A program made the translations under genes and the position numbers. From the NCBI RefSeq assembly GCF_000146285.1, contig NZ_GL385912.1, positions 2,053,251 through 2,117,250 on the forward strand: a stretch of DNA of 64,000 nucleotides, read 5' to 3'. The first letter of the stretch is position 1. Every line of letters begins with the position of its first letter. Shown here in pieces: positions 1-11,453 of this stretch. Below the pieces are notes generated by a model. That model saw nothing but the letters and a program-made list of their open reading frames with translations, made no database searches and was not told the origin of the DNA. The stretch comes from Mobiluncus curtisii subsp. curtisii ATCC 35241. Its GTDB lineage: Bacteria > Actinomycetota > Actinomycetes > Actinomycetales > Actinomycetaceae.

Positions 1-2164
<2,164 letters not shown>

Positions 2165-2371
2165 GTTTTGCCTTCCTTTTCAGGTCTATGGGATGGCCTT
2201 AGGGGGCTATCCATTGAGGTCAACAGCTTTTTATCCACGTTTGCCAGGAAATTGACCTGAACGCGATGACTCAGCCGTGACCATTTTAGTTGAAAGCGCC
2301 TATCTTCGCGAAAGCGACGACAAAACTTCGGTTCCCGATGACAGACACCGTGACCAATCGGAAATTAAATA

Positions 2372-2410
2372 AAGACGGGTCCTAGGACAGCGCCCCAGGA
2401 CCCAGTCTTA
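2372..2410 (-). terminator. Rho-independent terminator after hpf
   Basis: Read on the minus strand, AAGACTGGGTCCT pairs with AGGACCCGTCTT and is followed by TTTATTTAATTT. It begins two bases beyond the hpf stop codon, so it should end the hpf transcript before secA. Confidence 0.85.
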
Positions 2411-2412
2411 AC

Positions 2413-3036
2413 TTAGTCGTTTTGCGTGCAGGTCGCGTTCAAGCGAATCACGCCATAAGTCCAACCTTTTCGATGGTAAACCACCGCCGGCTGCGCAGTC
2501 TCCGAATCTATAAACAGGTAGAACGGGTGACCCACCAATTCCATCTCGTCCAGGGCTTCTTCGACGCTCATAGCCCGGCTCTCATGCAGCTTTTCGCGCA
2601 CGATGACAGGGGAATCACCCAACTGTTCCTCACGTGATTCACCGAGTTTCAAGGGCGGTTTCGCGGCAGGAGCCTCGCTTGCCTCCGGAATCTGCACATC
2701 CAGTTCTACATCCGGCGGAATCTCATACTTACGGTGATCCTTGGCACGATCCCGAGCCCGGCGCAAACGTTCAAACAGTTTTCCGGCAGCGATATCCACG
2801 GCAGCGTAGCGGTCTGACGAAGATGCCTCCGCTCGCACCACCGGCCCTTTGCCCAGAACAGTCAGTTCGATGCGTTCGGCAGTATCAGCTTGTCGCGGAT
2901 TTTTTTCATGCGTCAGTTCCACATCGACACGCTGCGTGCGGGGCGCTAGCTGCTCCACCTTTGCTATTTTTTCTTCGATGTATTCCCGAAAGTTCGGGTG
3001 AATTTCAGCATTACGTGCTTTCACGGTGATTTCCAT
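2413..3036 (-). CDS. hpf: Ribosome hibernation promoting factor, long form (HPF/RaiA family)
   Basis: Long HPF proteins bind the 30S decoding region and dimerise 70S ribosomes into inactive 100S particles in slow growth or stress. The 207-residue product has the N-terminal beta-alpha-beta-beta-beta-alpha S30AE-type domain (MEITVKARNAEIHPNFREYIEEKI..., through about residue 110). After an acidic, proline-containing linker comes the C-terminal dimerisation domain (SVEEALDEMELVGHPFYLFID...VVYHRKGWTYGVI). I chose the ATG at 3036 because AAGGAGG sits five bases upstream; an upstream in-frame extension has no such site. It lies directly upstream of secA, a common actinobacterial neighbourhood. A strong terminator follows. 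Confidence 0.93.
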   Translation of the reverse strand: MEITVKARNAEIHPNFREYIEEKIAKVEQLAPRTQRVDVELTHEKNPRQADTAERIELTVLGKGPVVRAEASSSDRYAAVDIAAGKLFERLRRARDRAKDHRKYEIPPDVELDVQIPEASEAPAAKPPLKLGESREEQLGDSPVIVREKLHESRAMSVEEALDEMELVGHPFYLFIDSETAQPAVVYHRKGWTYGVIRLNATCTQND

Positions 3037-3202
3037 GATGGCCTCCTTAGGGCTATGAATTTTGAGTTCCAACTATCAGTTGCTGGGACGGAGTGTTCGG
3101 TTCTCACCTCTTTCTAACGCAGGCACACTCCAGTGTGTCACCTGCGATTTTTGCATGTACTTTTATTTTAGAACACACTGCAAGGACCTGCAGGATTTCC
3201 AC

Positions 3203-3982
3203 TTATTTTTCAAAATTCTGCGTACCTGATACGGGCGTTTCGCGGCGCGATGAAGCGAAAACTAGCCCCGCAAGGACGGTAGCGTCTAAACCGGACAAAA
3301 CCCTAATCATTTCCCTCAACGTCGCTCCGGTGGCACTGACATCATCGATAATCAGCAGGTCCTTACCGGCAAGTTCACGTTTCGCCACTACCGTGCTGCC
3401 CCGAACCTGCATTTTGCCGTGCCGATTCAAGTTACGAGCCTCCCACCCCAGACCGGCTTGAGTTGTGGAGCCCGTCGCCAGTTCCAGGATCTCTAGCACG
3501 GATGCCTGACGGCACAGCCCCGCGGCGACCAATCCGCGCGCCGCACCTTGGGCAAAGGCTGCGGCAACTTCAGACGGGTCTTGCAGATGGGTGGAAGGCG
3601 CCGGAACGACGAACATTTCCCCCCGGATTGTACCGCCTGTTCCAAATTTGCCCGTATCGAGCAAGTTCTCCGACCTCAGCCCCTGCACCGCCGACTGACC
3701 CGCCGCCTTGAAATACGCGCGCAAATCCCGCCGTTTGTCGTGCTTACCGGTCAAAACTACCCGCCGCATCGGACCGTCATATTTTGCGATGGCAAATACT
3801 GGAACATCCGTTACATTATCGTCGTCCTCGCCGATTTGCAGGGGGAAAGGGCATCCCAGCATCTGCGCCAGACAGGTGTCGCAGATTTCTTCATCCCAAG
3901 CCCCGCAGCCCACACATTCCGTAGGCAGCAATACCTTTCCCAGCTCTCCTGCAGCGTCCCAGATACCCGAAAAGTCCACCAT
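3203..3982 (-). CDS. ComF-like phosphoribosyltransferase-fold protein
   Basis: 259-residue member of the ComF/GntX family, whose members are linked to DNA uptake or purine/pyrimidine salvage-like chemistry; the exact reaction is not established. A putative zinc knuckle is visible near the N-terminus (Cys23, Cys26, Cys34, Cys37). The PRPP-binding signature LLIIDDVSATGATLREM has its acidic pair at residues 213-214. The start ATG at 3982 has AGGAAA about nine bases upstream. It lies 18 bp downstream of lpqB, so it is probably the last gene of the mtrA-mtrB-lpqB operon, an arrangement known in other actinobacteria. Function in competence cannot be inferred from this window alone. Confidence 0.8.
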   Translation of the reverse strand: MVDFSGIWDAAGELGKVLLPTECVGCGAWDEEICDTCLAQMLGCPFPLQIGEDDDNVTDVPVFAIAKYDGPMRRVVLTGKHDKRRDLRAYFKAAGQSAVQGLRSENLLDTGKFGTGGTIRGEMFVVPAPSTHLQDPSEVAAAFAQGAARGLVAAGLCRQASVLEILELATGSTTQAGLGWEARNLNRHGKMQVRGSTVVAKRELAGKDLLIIDDVSATGATLREMIRVLSGLDATVLAGLVFASSRRETPVSGTQNFEK

Positions 3983-4000
3983 AGCGTGTTTCCTGCAGCG

Positions 4001-5677
4001 CTATCCGGGATAGCTTGGGTCAGAGACACCGTCAAGGACTTGCTGCCAGTTTCTCCCGGAACGCTTATACAAATCGCCACCCGAGGTAATCAAATAAATC
4101 TGATTTTCCTCCTCACCAGCAGCCAAATCTACCGCGTTCTTAACCCCCGGCAAAGACGAAATAGGTCCGAATAGCGGAGCAATTCGAACGGCAGTGTTAT
4201 CTCCAGAGCCGGTCAGCAGCACCAAGGAATCCCCTTGTAGCCACGCGATTGCGGGAACAACCTCATTTCCGGTCTGCAGCGCTACCGGCGCGGAAAATGA
4301 TTTGGGAGCCCCCGAAGCGTCCCTGATTACCACCGCGACGCTAACGATGTCAGCCTGACCGACGTGGCGCACGAAAGCAACCCGCGTTCCGTCAGGGCTG
4401 ACGGTAAAAGTATGAACGGGGTCTCCGCTTTCCCACGGCACTTCCAAATTCACCCTGGCTCCATCGGGACGCAGCGCAATCAGATGGTGCAAATCCGCCG
4501 TGTCCAGGGTCCAAATCCAACCGTTTCGGTCGATGGAAGCAGCCAGCAGTTCTCGACCGCTATACAGCTGCGTCACTGTACCGTGCCCCCACATATACAG
4601 TCGACGATAGCTGGAATCTGTAAATACGATTTCATTGCCCGCAGTAGAGATAGCCGGATTCGTGATGACTCCGGAACCCACCGCCCCGGCAGGGACCAGG
4701 ACCTCGGTAGCTCCGGCGTTGAGACGCACCACATTACCGTCTTTAACCATGATGGGGAATTGTGGTGTGGTGCTCTGCGTGATTGGATTCGTATTCTCCA
4801 GGGGAACCTTGCCAACACTCAAACTGACAGTAGAAATTCCCGAAACATCTCGCAGGGTTGATTCCATCTGCCAGTATGCCAAGTTAATCGTGGTGGGATC
4901 GTTGAGAGGATCTGTGACATTTAGAGACACATTAGCAACCCCATCAAAGACATCCACCGCGCCTCCTGCCAAAGTACTGCCGGCAGGGAAAGCGGAACGA
5001 ACCGCCCCTTTAAACGGGTCTTGCGGTCCTGCCAAGAGGGCATTGACCAGGTAGGTCGGCAGCCGGCGGCGCGGATACCAACGTAAATCTGGGACCAGGG
5101 CTCCTGCATCGTTAGTGAGGAAATACACTGGAGCCGAAGCGTAAATCGAGCTGAAAGCCGATTGCGACAGCATCACCCCGTCCTCCAGGGCCGCGATACG
5201 CCACTGGTTATCGGCAGGCTTCACGAGGGAAAACACGGTACGAACCTTTTCGGCGGCTCCCGCCACGGTATAGTTTCCATTTTCGTCGACACTTCCAAGC
5301 GCGCGGGCGGTGACTTCGACCGAGCCATCTCCCAGTTCACGAGTTTCCAGTGCAGAATCCGTATCAAAAATTTCAACTTGGGCATCGGGACGCCAATCCA
5401 TCGCGGCTTTGGGAGCCAGGAAGGAACGTGCCACGGTAAAGTCATCGGAGTATCCCGCCGAACAGGCACGAATGAAACCGGTCACGATTTGTTCCACGGT
5501 TGCATTAGGGACCGGTCCGGGGGCACTCAAACCCAGAAGCGGTTGGTTCGCACCGACTCGCACTTTAGAATCATTGACGGGACCGGCAGTCGGTAACGTA
5601 GCGCAGCCGACCAGGCTGAGGGCACATATTGCCACCAGAACAGCGCGCCACCACCGGGTTCGACATTCATTTAGCAT
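4001..5677 (-). CDS. lpqB: Lipoprotein LpqB, partner of the MtrAB two-component system
   Basis: LpqB is an extracytoplasmic lipoprotein that interacts with the sensor domain of MtrB and affects cell-wall homeostasis and division in mycobacteria (established for that family). The 558-residue product starts with a lipoprotein signal peptide: Arg-rich n-region, hydrophobic stretch and lipobox LVGC with Cys25. It continues with a GerMN-type region (PVYFLTNDAGALVPDLRWY...) and a C-terminal beta-propeller-like part rich in WxxD/TPDGTRVAF-type blades. GGGGAGG precedes the ATG. The start overlaps the mtrB 3' end by seven bases, so translation is probably coupled. Length is close to the usual size. 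Confidence 0.93.
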   Translation of the reverse strand: MLNECRTRWWRAVLVAICALSLVGCATLPTAGPVNDSKVRVGANQPLLGLSAPGPVPNATVEQIVTGFIRACSAGYSDDFTVARSFLAPKAAMDWRPDAQVEIFDTDSALETRELGDGSVEVTARALGSVDENGNYTVAGAAEKVRTVFSLVKPADNQWRIAALEDGVMLSQSAFSSIYASAPVYFLTNDAGALVPDLRWYPRRRLPTYLVNALLAGPQDPFKGAVRSAFPAGSTLAGGAVDVFDGVANVSLNVTDPLNDPTTINLAYWQMESTLRDVSGISTVSLSVGKVPLENTNPITQSTTPQFPIMVKDGNVVRLNAGATEVLVPAGAVGSGVITNPAISTAGNEIVFTDSSYRRLYMWGHGTVTQLYSGRELLAASIDRNGWIWTLDTADLHHLIALRPDGARVNLEVPWESGDPVHTFTVSPDGTRVAFVRHVGQADIVSVAVVIRDASGAPKSFSAPVALQTGNEVVPAIAWLQGDSLVLLTGSGDNTAVRIAPLFGPISSLPGVKNAVDLAAGEEENQIYLITSGGDLYKRSGRNWQQVLDGVSDPSYPG

Positions 5678-7422
5678 GGTTGCACCTCCCCGTTGTTCCC
5701 AAGGTCGTCCGTCACGTTCATGGGCGCGTTAGCCTTTTCCGGCGTGGATTGAGGGGGAACGTAACTATCCAAGGTCGGTTCGACATAGTCAGTAATATCC
5801 AGAGGTGAAGGACCAAGTTCCATGTCATGCCGCCGCGGCAAAGTCAGCAGGAAAGATGAGCCGTAACCGGTCTTGCCCCAGGCTTGCAGGGTCCCTCCGG
5901 ACAGGCGGGCATCCTCCAGAGAAATGGCCAACCCCAATCCGGTCCCCCCCGTGGTCCGCGCTCGTGCTGGATCTGCACGATAGAAACGGTCAAACACGCG
6001 ACTGGTTACCTCCGGAGACATCCCCACCCCGTGATCAGAAACCCGCAGCGCGACGGCGGTTTCACTGGAATCGGTAGTAATTATCACGGGATTTCCTTCA
6101 GAGTGCTCAATGGCGTTAACCAGCAAATTACGCACGATACGGGTCACTCGGCGGGTATCAAGCTCGGCTGCGCAGGGATATTTTGGCGGGTTAAAGATGA
6201 CTCGGCAGCCCACTTTTTCAGCCAAAGTGGCGTTGTCCTCCACCACTTGCGCGACAAGTTTATTCAGGTCCACTATCTCAAAATCAAGCCGGGCAGACCC
6301 GGAGTCGATACGCGAAATTTCGAGCAAATCCGCCAGCATGGCATCGAAGCGTTCAATCTGATCATGCAACAGTTCCGCGCTTCTCAAAGCGGCAGGGTCG
6401 AGTTCTTCACGAGCATCATAAATAACGTCATCGGCGATTCGCATGGTAGTCAGCGGGGTGCGCAGTTCGTGGGACACATCGGAGACAAAACGCTGCTGCA
6501 GCCGGGACATTTGCCCCAAAGTATCAATCTTGGATTGCAGGGAATTCGCCATTTTGTTAAAAGAATCAGCTAGCTGCGCGGTTTCATCCTGACCTTGGGA
6601 GAGTACTCGCGCATTCAAATCCCCAGCTGCCAAACGTTCTGCGGTGCGCACCGTGCGACGCACCGGCACCAGCACGGAATAAACCACCACCCAGGTCATC
6701 CCTGCCACCAGCACCAGAACAGCGAGACCGCCACCGCCTAAAACCCCCATCACCAGGTTTATTGCCGCCTGTTCGTCAGCTAGGGAATACACCAGGTAGA
6801 GCTCGTGAGCCCCCGCGAGGGGCAGGCTTACGGCGGTCCCCACCGCAATACCGGGATGCCGTTTGCCTTGCGCGTCCGTAATCTCAATGGACTGCCAATG
6901 CTGACCGGTCTTTTGCTGTACCGCTTGACGCAGTTGGGAAGTAATGACTTCCCGCATGTTCTGGGTAGCGATTTCGTTAATTACGAAGGAGGAAGTTTCG
7001 CTGGGGTTACGCAAAATTAGCACCGCTGGAGCACTGGATCCTGACGTGAGCGTAGAGATGGAAGTGACCACATCCTGAGCGAGAGACTGTACCTGTTCCA
7101 CAGTCGAAGCCGGAGCCTGATCGAAACGATTTTGCGCTGCCCGTGCTTGGGTAGCAGCTTCCTCTAAGACCTGATTCAGTCGCTCTTGAAAGATACCGTT
7201 TTTGATGGCAGTAGAAGCGTAAATCCCTACTGCGAACAGAATCACCAGTGTGGCGACCAGCATGATGATCGCCATCCGCAGCGCCAACGAGCGCCGCAAT
7301 CGTTTCGGCACCCACGTAGATTGATTAAATCCAATCAAATAGCGGGTGGCGCTGCCTAAGAATTGCGAGATTCTGCGCTGCCGGCGCGTCCGCCGAAACG
7401 TCGTGTATTGCGAGGAACTCAC
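5671..7422 (-). CDS. mtrB: Sensor histidine kinase MtrB
   Basis: Membrane sensor kinase that phosphorylates MtrA. The 583 residues show a basic N-terminus, a first transmembrane segment at about residues 49-70, an extracytoplasmic sensor region to about 220, a second transmembrane segment at about 224-250, and a HAMP domain (PVRRTVRTAERLAAGDLNARV). The dimerisation domain SDVSHELRTPL carries the phosphoacceptor His318. The ATPase domain has an N-box (NLLVNAIEHSEGN), G1 (VSDHGVGM), an F box, and G2 (GGTGLGLAI). The start is a GTG overlapping the mtrA stop by four bases (GTGA), implying translational coupling. The C-terminal 60 residues are a proline-containing tail of no recognised fold. Confidence 0.96.
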   Translation of the reverse strand: MSSSQYTTFRRTRRQRRISQFLGSATRYLIGFNQSTWVPKRLRRSLALRMAIIMLVATLVILFAVGIYASTAIKNGIFQERLNQVLEEAATQARAAQNRFDQAPASTVEQVQSLAQDVVTSISTLTSGSSAPAVLILRNPSETSSFVINEIATQNMREVITSQLRQAVQQKTGQHWQSIEITDAQGKRHPGIAVGTAVSLPLAGAHELYLVYSLADEQAAINLVMGVLGGGGLAVLVLVAGMTWVVVYSVLVPVRRTVRTAERLAAGDLNARVLSQGQDETAQLADSFNKMANSLQSKIDTLGQMSRLQQRFVSDVSHELRTPLTTMRIADDVIYDAREELDPAALRSAELLHDQIERFDAMLADLLEISRIDSGSARLDFEIVDLNKLVAQVVEDNATLAEKVGCRVIFNPPKYPCAAELDTRRVTRIVRNLLVNAIEHSEGNPVIITTDSSETAVALRVSDHGVGMSPEVTSRVFDRFYRADPARARTTGGTGLGLAISLEDARLSGGTLQAWGKTGYGSSFLLTLPRRHDMELGPSPLDITDYVEPTLDSYVPPQSTPEKANAPMNVTDDLGNNGEVQPC

Positions 7423-8102
7423 TGAGGTTCAGTCCCAATCCGATAGCCCACGCCGCGGACTGTAAGAACCACAGTAGGATTATCCGGGTCAAGTTCGACC
7501 TTGGCGCGTAGCCTCTGGACGTGTACGTTCACCAGGCGCGTGTCGGAGGCATGACGCAACCCCCAGACCTGTTCCAACAATTCTTCGCGGGAAAAGACGC
7601 GCCCTGGCTTTGTGGCTAGCGCCACCAACAAGTCATACTCCAGAGGAGTGAGGTTCAAGGGCTTTCCCCCTCGACTCACCTCGTGAGAAGCGAGGTTAAT
7701 TTCCACCCCCGCAGCTTTCAAGACGTCATGTTCAGCTGCATCCAGGTTGCGCAACCTAGCAGCGACCCGTGCCAATAACTCCTTAGGCTTGAAAGGCTTG
7801 GGAATGTAATCATCCGCTCCCGCTTCCAACCCTGCCACTACGTCGGTAGTGTCCGATTTTGCGGTCAGCATGATGATGGGCACATTAGAGAACTCGCGGA
7901 TTCGGCGGCAAATCTCGATACCGTCCATACCCGGCAGCATCAAATCGAGAAGCAGCAAATCAGGTTCGACTTCCCGAAACTTATCCACGGCTTTTGCACC
8001 GTCGGCACAAAAACTTGGTTCATAGGCGGATGATTCCAAAATAATGCCAATCATCTCGCTCAGGGCTTGGTCATCATCTACTACCAGGATTTTTGCACTC
8101 AT
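7419..8102 (-). CDS. mtrA: Response regulator MtrA (OmpR family)
   Basis: DNA-binding response regulator of the MtrAB system, which in other actinobacteria controls cell-wall, division and osmotic-stress genes. The 227-residue protein has a receiver domain with the acidic pocket VVDDD (residues 7-11), phosphoacceptor Asp53 in LLLLDLMLPGMDG, a conserved Thr in MLTAKSD and Lys in IPKPF. The OmpR-type winged helix follows (LNLTPLEYDLLVALATKPGRVFSREELLEQVWG...RGVGYRIG). I start at the ATG at 8102, which gives the canonical MSAKILVVDDD; the 55 in-frame residues upstream have no family resemblance. It is first in mtrA-mtrB-lpqB-comF and is divergent from the membrane-protein/MoxR operon. Confidence 0.96.
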   Translation of the reverse strand: MSAKILVVDDDQALSEMIGIILESSAYEPSFCADGAKAVDKFREVEPDLLLLDLMLPGMDGIEICRRIREFSNVPIIMLTAKSDTTDVVAGLEAGADDYIPKPFKPKELLARVAARLRNLDAAEHDVLKAAGVEINLASHEVSRGGKPLNLTPLEYDLLVALATKPGRVFSREELLEQVWGLRHASDTRLVNVHVQRLRAKVELDPDNPTVVLTVRGVGYRIGTEPQ

Positions 8103-8240
8103 ACCCCTATTTTGACACGATTTAGCAATTTGCGGGGAAGCCGCAGCGAAGCTCGGCATTAAAAGGGTTTTTCGGTTTGAACGAGCGCATCTGCGCCTCA
8201 TCGTGGCAATATTAAGTGAACGAGCTATAGGAAAGGCGCC

Positions 8241-9524
8241 ATGAGCAACAATACTTACTCCCCCCAAGACACTCCTCCCGGAAGTAATTCCGGCGAAACT
8301 GCCCCGGCACCGGGTCAGGTCAGCCCAATATCTCCTGAGTCTTCGTTTGTGCCCCCGACCCCGCCTACCCCCGGTAGTTTCCAGACTGGTTCGTGGACAC
8401 TAACCCCTGAGGACAGCACCAGCAAACCGCCGTCTTTCCCAAATCCTCTTCCGACCCCAGACCCTGCCGCGGCTGCCCCACAGACCTCCGCTCCCAACTT
8501 TGGAACGAACAGTACAAACGCTATGAACAGCACCAACGGTGCCGGATTCGACCCCTATGGTTTGAACTATCAACAGGTTCAGCCCGGAATTATTCCGCTG
8601 CGCCCGCTAAAACTTGGCGATATTTATAACGGCGCTTTCTCTGCAATCCGTCAGGCCCCCGCTGTCATGTTCGGTCTGGTTTTGGCTCTCTGGGCGGTGC
8701 TCGGAGGGTTGACGGGAGCGCTGCTTCATCTCCTCACTCCCGACCTCAATACCTACATGGCTAACGACTTCAATCTTGACAGCACGGACGCCCCGATGGA
8801 CGGTTTGCTGGAATTTACGGAATCAACGATGCTCATAGGCGTCATCACCAGCCTGCTCCAGATGTTTATCGTCTTTATGACCTTGGGGATTTGCGTGGCT
8901 GGACTGGGGCCGTTGGTTTTGGGACGCCGCCCCTCGGTAGCTGATGTGTGGCAAACTTTGAAAGGTCACGTCTGGGGCATCGTTGGCTATTCTCTGTTGC
9001 TCATCTTGGGGTCAGTCGTGTTGCTGGGGCTGGGTCTGCTCCCGCTGGGTGGGTTTTTCCTGATTAACATCAAAGATGTCGGGGCATCTCTGGGCTTACT
9101 GGGTCTGACTTTTCTCACTCTCATAGCCGTCGCTGTATTTTCCGCCTGGCTCTATATCAAGCTAGTTTTCGCTATCCCCACTGCCGTCATGGAAGATATT
9201 GGCATCATCCCGGCATTGAAGCGCTCTTGGAAGCTGACCAAAGGCAGCTTCTGGAAGATTTTTGGCGTCATCTTGCTCACTTCCCTGATCGTTTCATTCC
9301 TAGCCAACGGATTGAATGTTGTAATCAGCCTGATTATCTCCGCGTCAATGATGGTCAGTCAGAATTTTTCGGCACTAATGACTCTCTCCGCCGTCTTAAG
9401 CACCATCATTACCGGACTGGCGATGCCGTTCTATGGGGCAGTTTTAGGTCTGCTCTACATTGATACGCGAATGCGTCGCGAGGGTCTGGCGGTAAGCCTG
9501 CTCCAGGCGGCTCAACAGGGCTAA
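8241..9524 (+). CDS. Multipass membrane protein with Pro-rich N-terminus (GDPD-membrane-domain-like)
   Basis: The 427-residue product begins with about 110 residues rich in Pro, Ser, Thr and Asn, probably disordered. About six hydrophobic segments follow from residue 130. The pattern resembles the glycerophosphoryl diester phosphodiesterase membrane-domain proteins commonly found beside mtrAB in actinobacteria; no catalytic phosphodiesterase domain is present. The phrase RPLKLGDIYNGAFSAIRQAP just before the first membrane segment and a C-terminal YIDTRMRREGL are typical of this group. The start ATG has GAAAGG upstream. It is the first gene of a five-gene plus-strand run ending with a DUF58 protein. 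Function unknown; a role in envelope assembly is inferred from context only. Confidence 0.75.
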   Translation: MSNNTYSPQDTPPGSNSGETAPAPGQVSPISPESSFVPPTPPTPGSFQTGSWTLTPEDSTSKPPSFPNPLPTPDPAAAAPQTSAPNFGTNSTNAMNSTNGAGFDPYGLNYQQVQPGIIPLRPLKLGDIYNGAFSAIRQAPAVMFGLVLALWAVLGGLTGALLHLLTPDLNTYMANDFNLDSTDAPMDGLLEFTESTMLIGVITSLLQMFIVFMTLGICVAGLGPLVLGRRPSVADVWQTLKGHVWGIVGYSLLLILGSVVLLGLGLLPLGGFFLINIKDVGASLGLLGLTFLTLIAVAVFSAWLYIKLVFAIPTAVMEDIGIIPALKRSWKLTKGSFWKIFGVILLTSLIVSFLANGLNVVISLIISASMMVSQNFSALMTLSAVLSTIITGLAMPFYGAVLGLLYIDTRMRREGLAVSLLQAAQQG

Positions 9525-9558
9525 TTAACGACACTGCGGAAAGGACTTTCGGGTAGGG

Positions 9559-10296
9559 ATGCTGAACATTTCAACGCAACTGGGGAGCTTGTGGCTCCAT
9601 CATGTTGATTTGTCCAGCCTAGTATTGGCGGACGTATCAGACCGGGAGGGGCGCGACACGCTCGAAGAGGAACTGTCCAAACCGGTTTACCAGGAACGCC
9701 CCTCCCTTCTGAAAAAAATCCTAGAGTGGTTTGCCGACACTTTTTCTTCCACCAGCGTCAATCCCGTCCTGCCTTCCTGGCTGTGGCTAATTGCCGCTTT
9801 GGTAGTGGCGCTGCTGGTCATCATCATCATGATTTTGTTCACTGGAAACTGGAAGTTCGGGGAGCAAATCAAGCCCACTCTCGCCGACGAGGCTGCGGTT
9901 TTCGAGGATAACCGCAGCGCGGTGCAATACTTGGCGGCAGCACAAAATGCCCTCGCCCGCGGGGACTACTCCACGGCTTTCCTGGAGCAATTCCGTCACC
10001 TGTTGCGTCTTTGCGAAGCCAATGAACTGCTGGTAATCACTCCCGGACTCACCGCCGGTGAAGGCAGCACCGCCCTCAGTCAGGCAGTTCCTGCAGAATC
10101 AGAAGAATTGGCTTGGGCAGCCAACGTATTTAATGCCTTGCGGTATGGGCGTCGAAAATCGGACACTGCCCAAGTACAAAGGCTTATTTCCCTAGATTCT
10201 CGGCTGGAGTCTTTCGTTTCAAATCGTTCCCACGTCCGCGGTGACGCCACCGATACACCGCAGGAAGCCCTGGTAACGGCGGGAGGTACTGCCTGA
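9559..10296 (+). CDS. DUF4129 domain membrane protein
   Basis: 245 residues with one clear transmembrane helix at about 75-100 (LPSWLWLIAALVVALLVIIIMILF). The cytoplasmic C-terminal part matches the DUF4129 pattern: an Ala/Arg-rich helix LAAAQNALARGDYSTAFLEQFRHLLRLCEA and a closing VFNALRYGRRKSD. Such proteins accompany MoxR ATPases and DUF58/DUF4350 proteins and may link the complex to the membrane; no biochemical activity is known to me. Its stop codon overlaps the start of the next gene by one base, so the two are co-translated. The preceding gene ends 34 bp upstream. Confidence 0.8.
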   Translation: MLNISTQLGSLWLHHVDLSSLVLADVSDREGRDTLEEELSKPVYQERPSLLKKILEWFADTFSSTSVNPVLPSWLWLIAALVVALLVIIIMILFTGNWKFGEQIKPTLADEAAVFEDNRSAVQYLAAAQNALARGDYSTAFLEQFRHLLRLCEANELLVITPGLTAGEGSTALSQAVPAESEELAWAANVFNALRYGRRKSDTAQVQRLISLDSRLESFVSNRSHVRGDATDTPQEALVTAGGTA

Positions 10297-11453
10297 TGAG
10301 CAGCGCGACCCCGCCTACTGCCACTCCACGTATCTCGGAAGCGATTTTTCGGAGTCGTTGGGTTATCGGCGGTCTGATATTGTTGGCAGTTTTTTCTTTC
10401 CTCAGCGCGGTGCTGCGTGCCCCCACTGATGATGTCGATTTGTCCATCCGCAACCCGAAAGGCAGCGGGGCGATGGCTCTGGCTGAAGTGCTGCGCCACC
10501 GGGGAGTCATGGTCAAAGACGTCTATTCAATGCGAGACTTGGATAACTTCACTTCCAAAGACACCGTCGTAATCACCAACACCAATGAGATTGACGACGT
10601 CGCCCTGCGAGAGATTCTGCACACTCCCACGAACCTGTTGATTATAGGAACTTTGGCGCAAGGTAAACGTTTCGATCCCTATGTGCAATCCGTACCGGCA
10701 GGAACTCCCGACGGAATCGAGGCTCAATGCGATTTCCCCGGCGCGAAAGCAGCCCAGACGATTTCCTCTACCCGCGGTTCGCTGCGCCCTTTGCGCCAGC
10801 CCGAAGCTGCATGTTTTCCGGTACAAGATAACGCTTTTGCCTACGTATCGTTTAAGCGTCCTGAGGGATTCCACTTAGCTTTGCTGTCTGAGGACAGCCT
10901 GGCACGCAACGACACTATCGCCTCAGCCGGTAATGCCGCTTTGCTGTTGAATCTGTTGGGTTCCAGTCCCCAGGTTGGTTGGGTCAACGGCACCACATTC
11001 CAGCAGGGTTCTGACCAAAACGGTAAGGATCAGCCTCTGTTACCCGATTTCTTCCTCATTGCCCTAGTGTATTTATTCGTGGCGGCTTTCGTGTTTACGT
11101 TGGCACAAGGGCGTCGCTTGGGTCGCGTGGTTCCCGAAGAGTTACCGGTGGTGGTGCACGGTGCCGAGGCGGTTTACGGTCGGGGGCATCTCTACGAAAA
11201 GTCTGGAGCGGTAGCGGCGGCTGCCCACAAGGCGCGGGAATACACGGCTCGACGCATAGGCTCAGCTCTGCACATTCCGACCCCGACGACTCCCCCGGTA
11301 ATGGTGCGGGAAGTGTCTCGCTACACCGGAATTGCCGAGTCACAGATTCACGAACTGCTCTATGGCGAGGTTCCCACTACCGCCCGCGGGTTGGGGAACC
11401 TAATGCACGACCTTTATCTCCTGACTAAATTAAATCCGCGAAAGGAAAGCTAA
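10296..11453 (+). CDS. DUF4350 domain membrane protein
   Basis: 385 residues. An N-terminal helix (WVIGGLILLAVFSFLSAVL) is followed by an extracytoplasmic domain of about 200 residues with the DUF4350 hallmark NPKGSGAMALAEVLRHRGV and a VVITNTNEI strand. A second membrane helix (FFLIALVYLFVAAFVFTLA) comes near residue 255, then a basic cytoplasmic tail. This resembles the permease-like module of gliding/ABC-associated families, which bind but need not hydrolyse ligands. It starts on TGATG, sharing one base with the DUF4129 stop. Its own stop abuts the moxR ATG directly. Likely role (inference): membrane arm of the MoxR/DUF58 complex. Confidence 0.8.
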   Translation: MSSATPPTATPRISEAIFRSRWVIGGLILLAVFSFLSAVLRAPTDDVDLSIRNPKGSGAMALAEVLRHRGVMVKDVYSMRDLDNFTSKDTVVITNTNEIDDVALREILHTPTNLLIIGTLAQGKRFDPYVQSVPAGTPDGIEAQCDFPGAKAAQTISSTRGSLRPLRQPEAACFPVQDNAFAYVSFKRPEGFHLALLSEDSLARNDTIASAGNAALLLNLLGSSPQVGWVNGTTFQQGSDQNGKDQPLLPDFFLIALVYLFVAAFVFTLAQGRRLGRVVPEELPVVVHGAEAVYGRGHLYEKSGAVAAAAHKAREYTARRIGSALHIPTPTTPPVMVREVSRYTGIAESQIHELLYGEVPTTARGLGNLMHDLYLLTKLNPRKES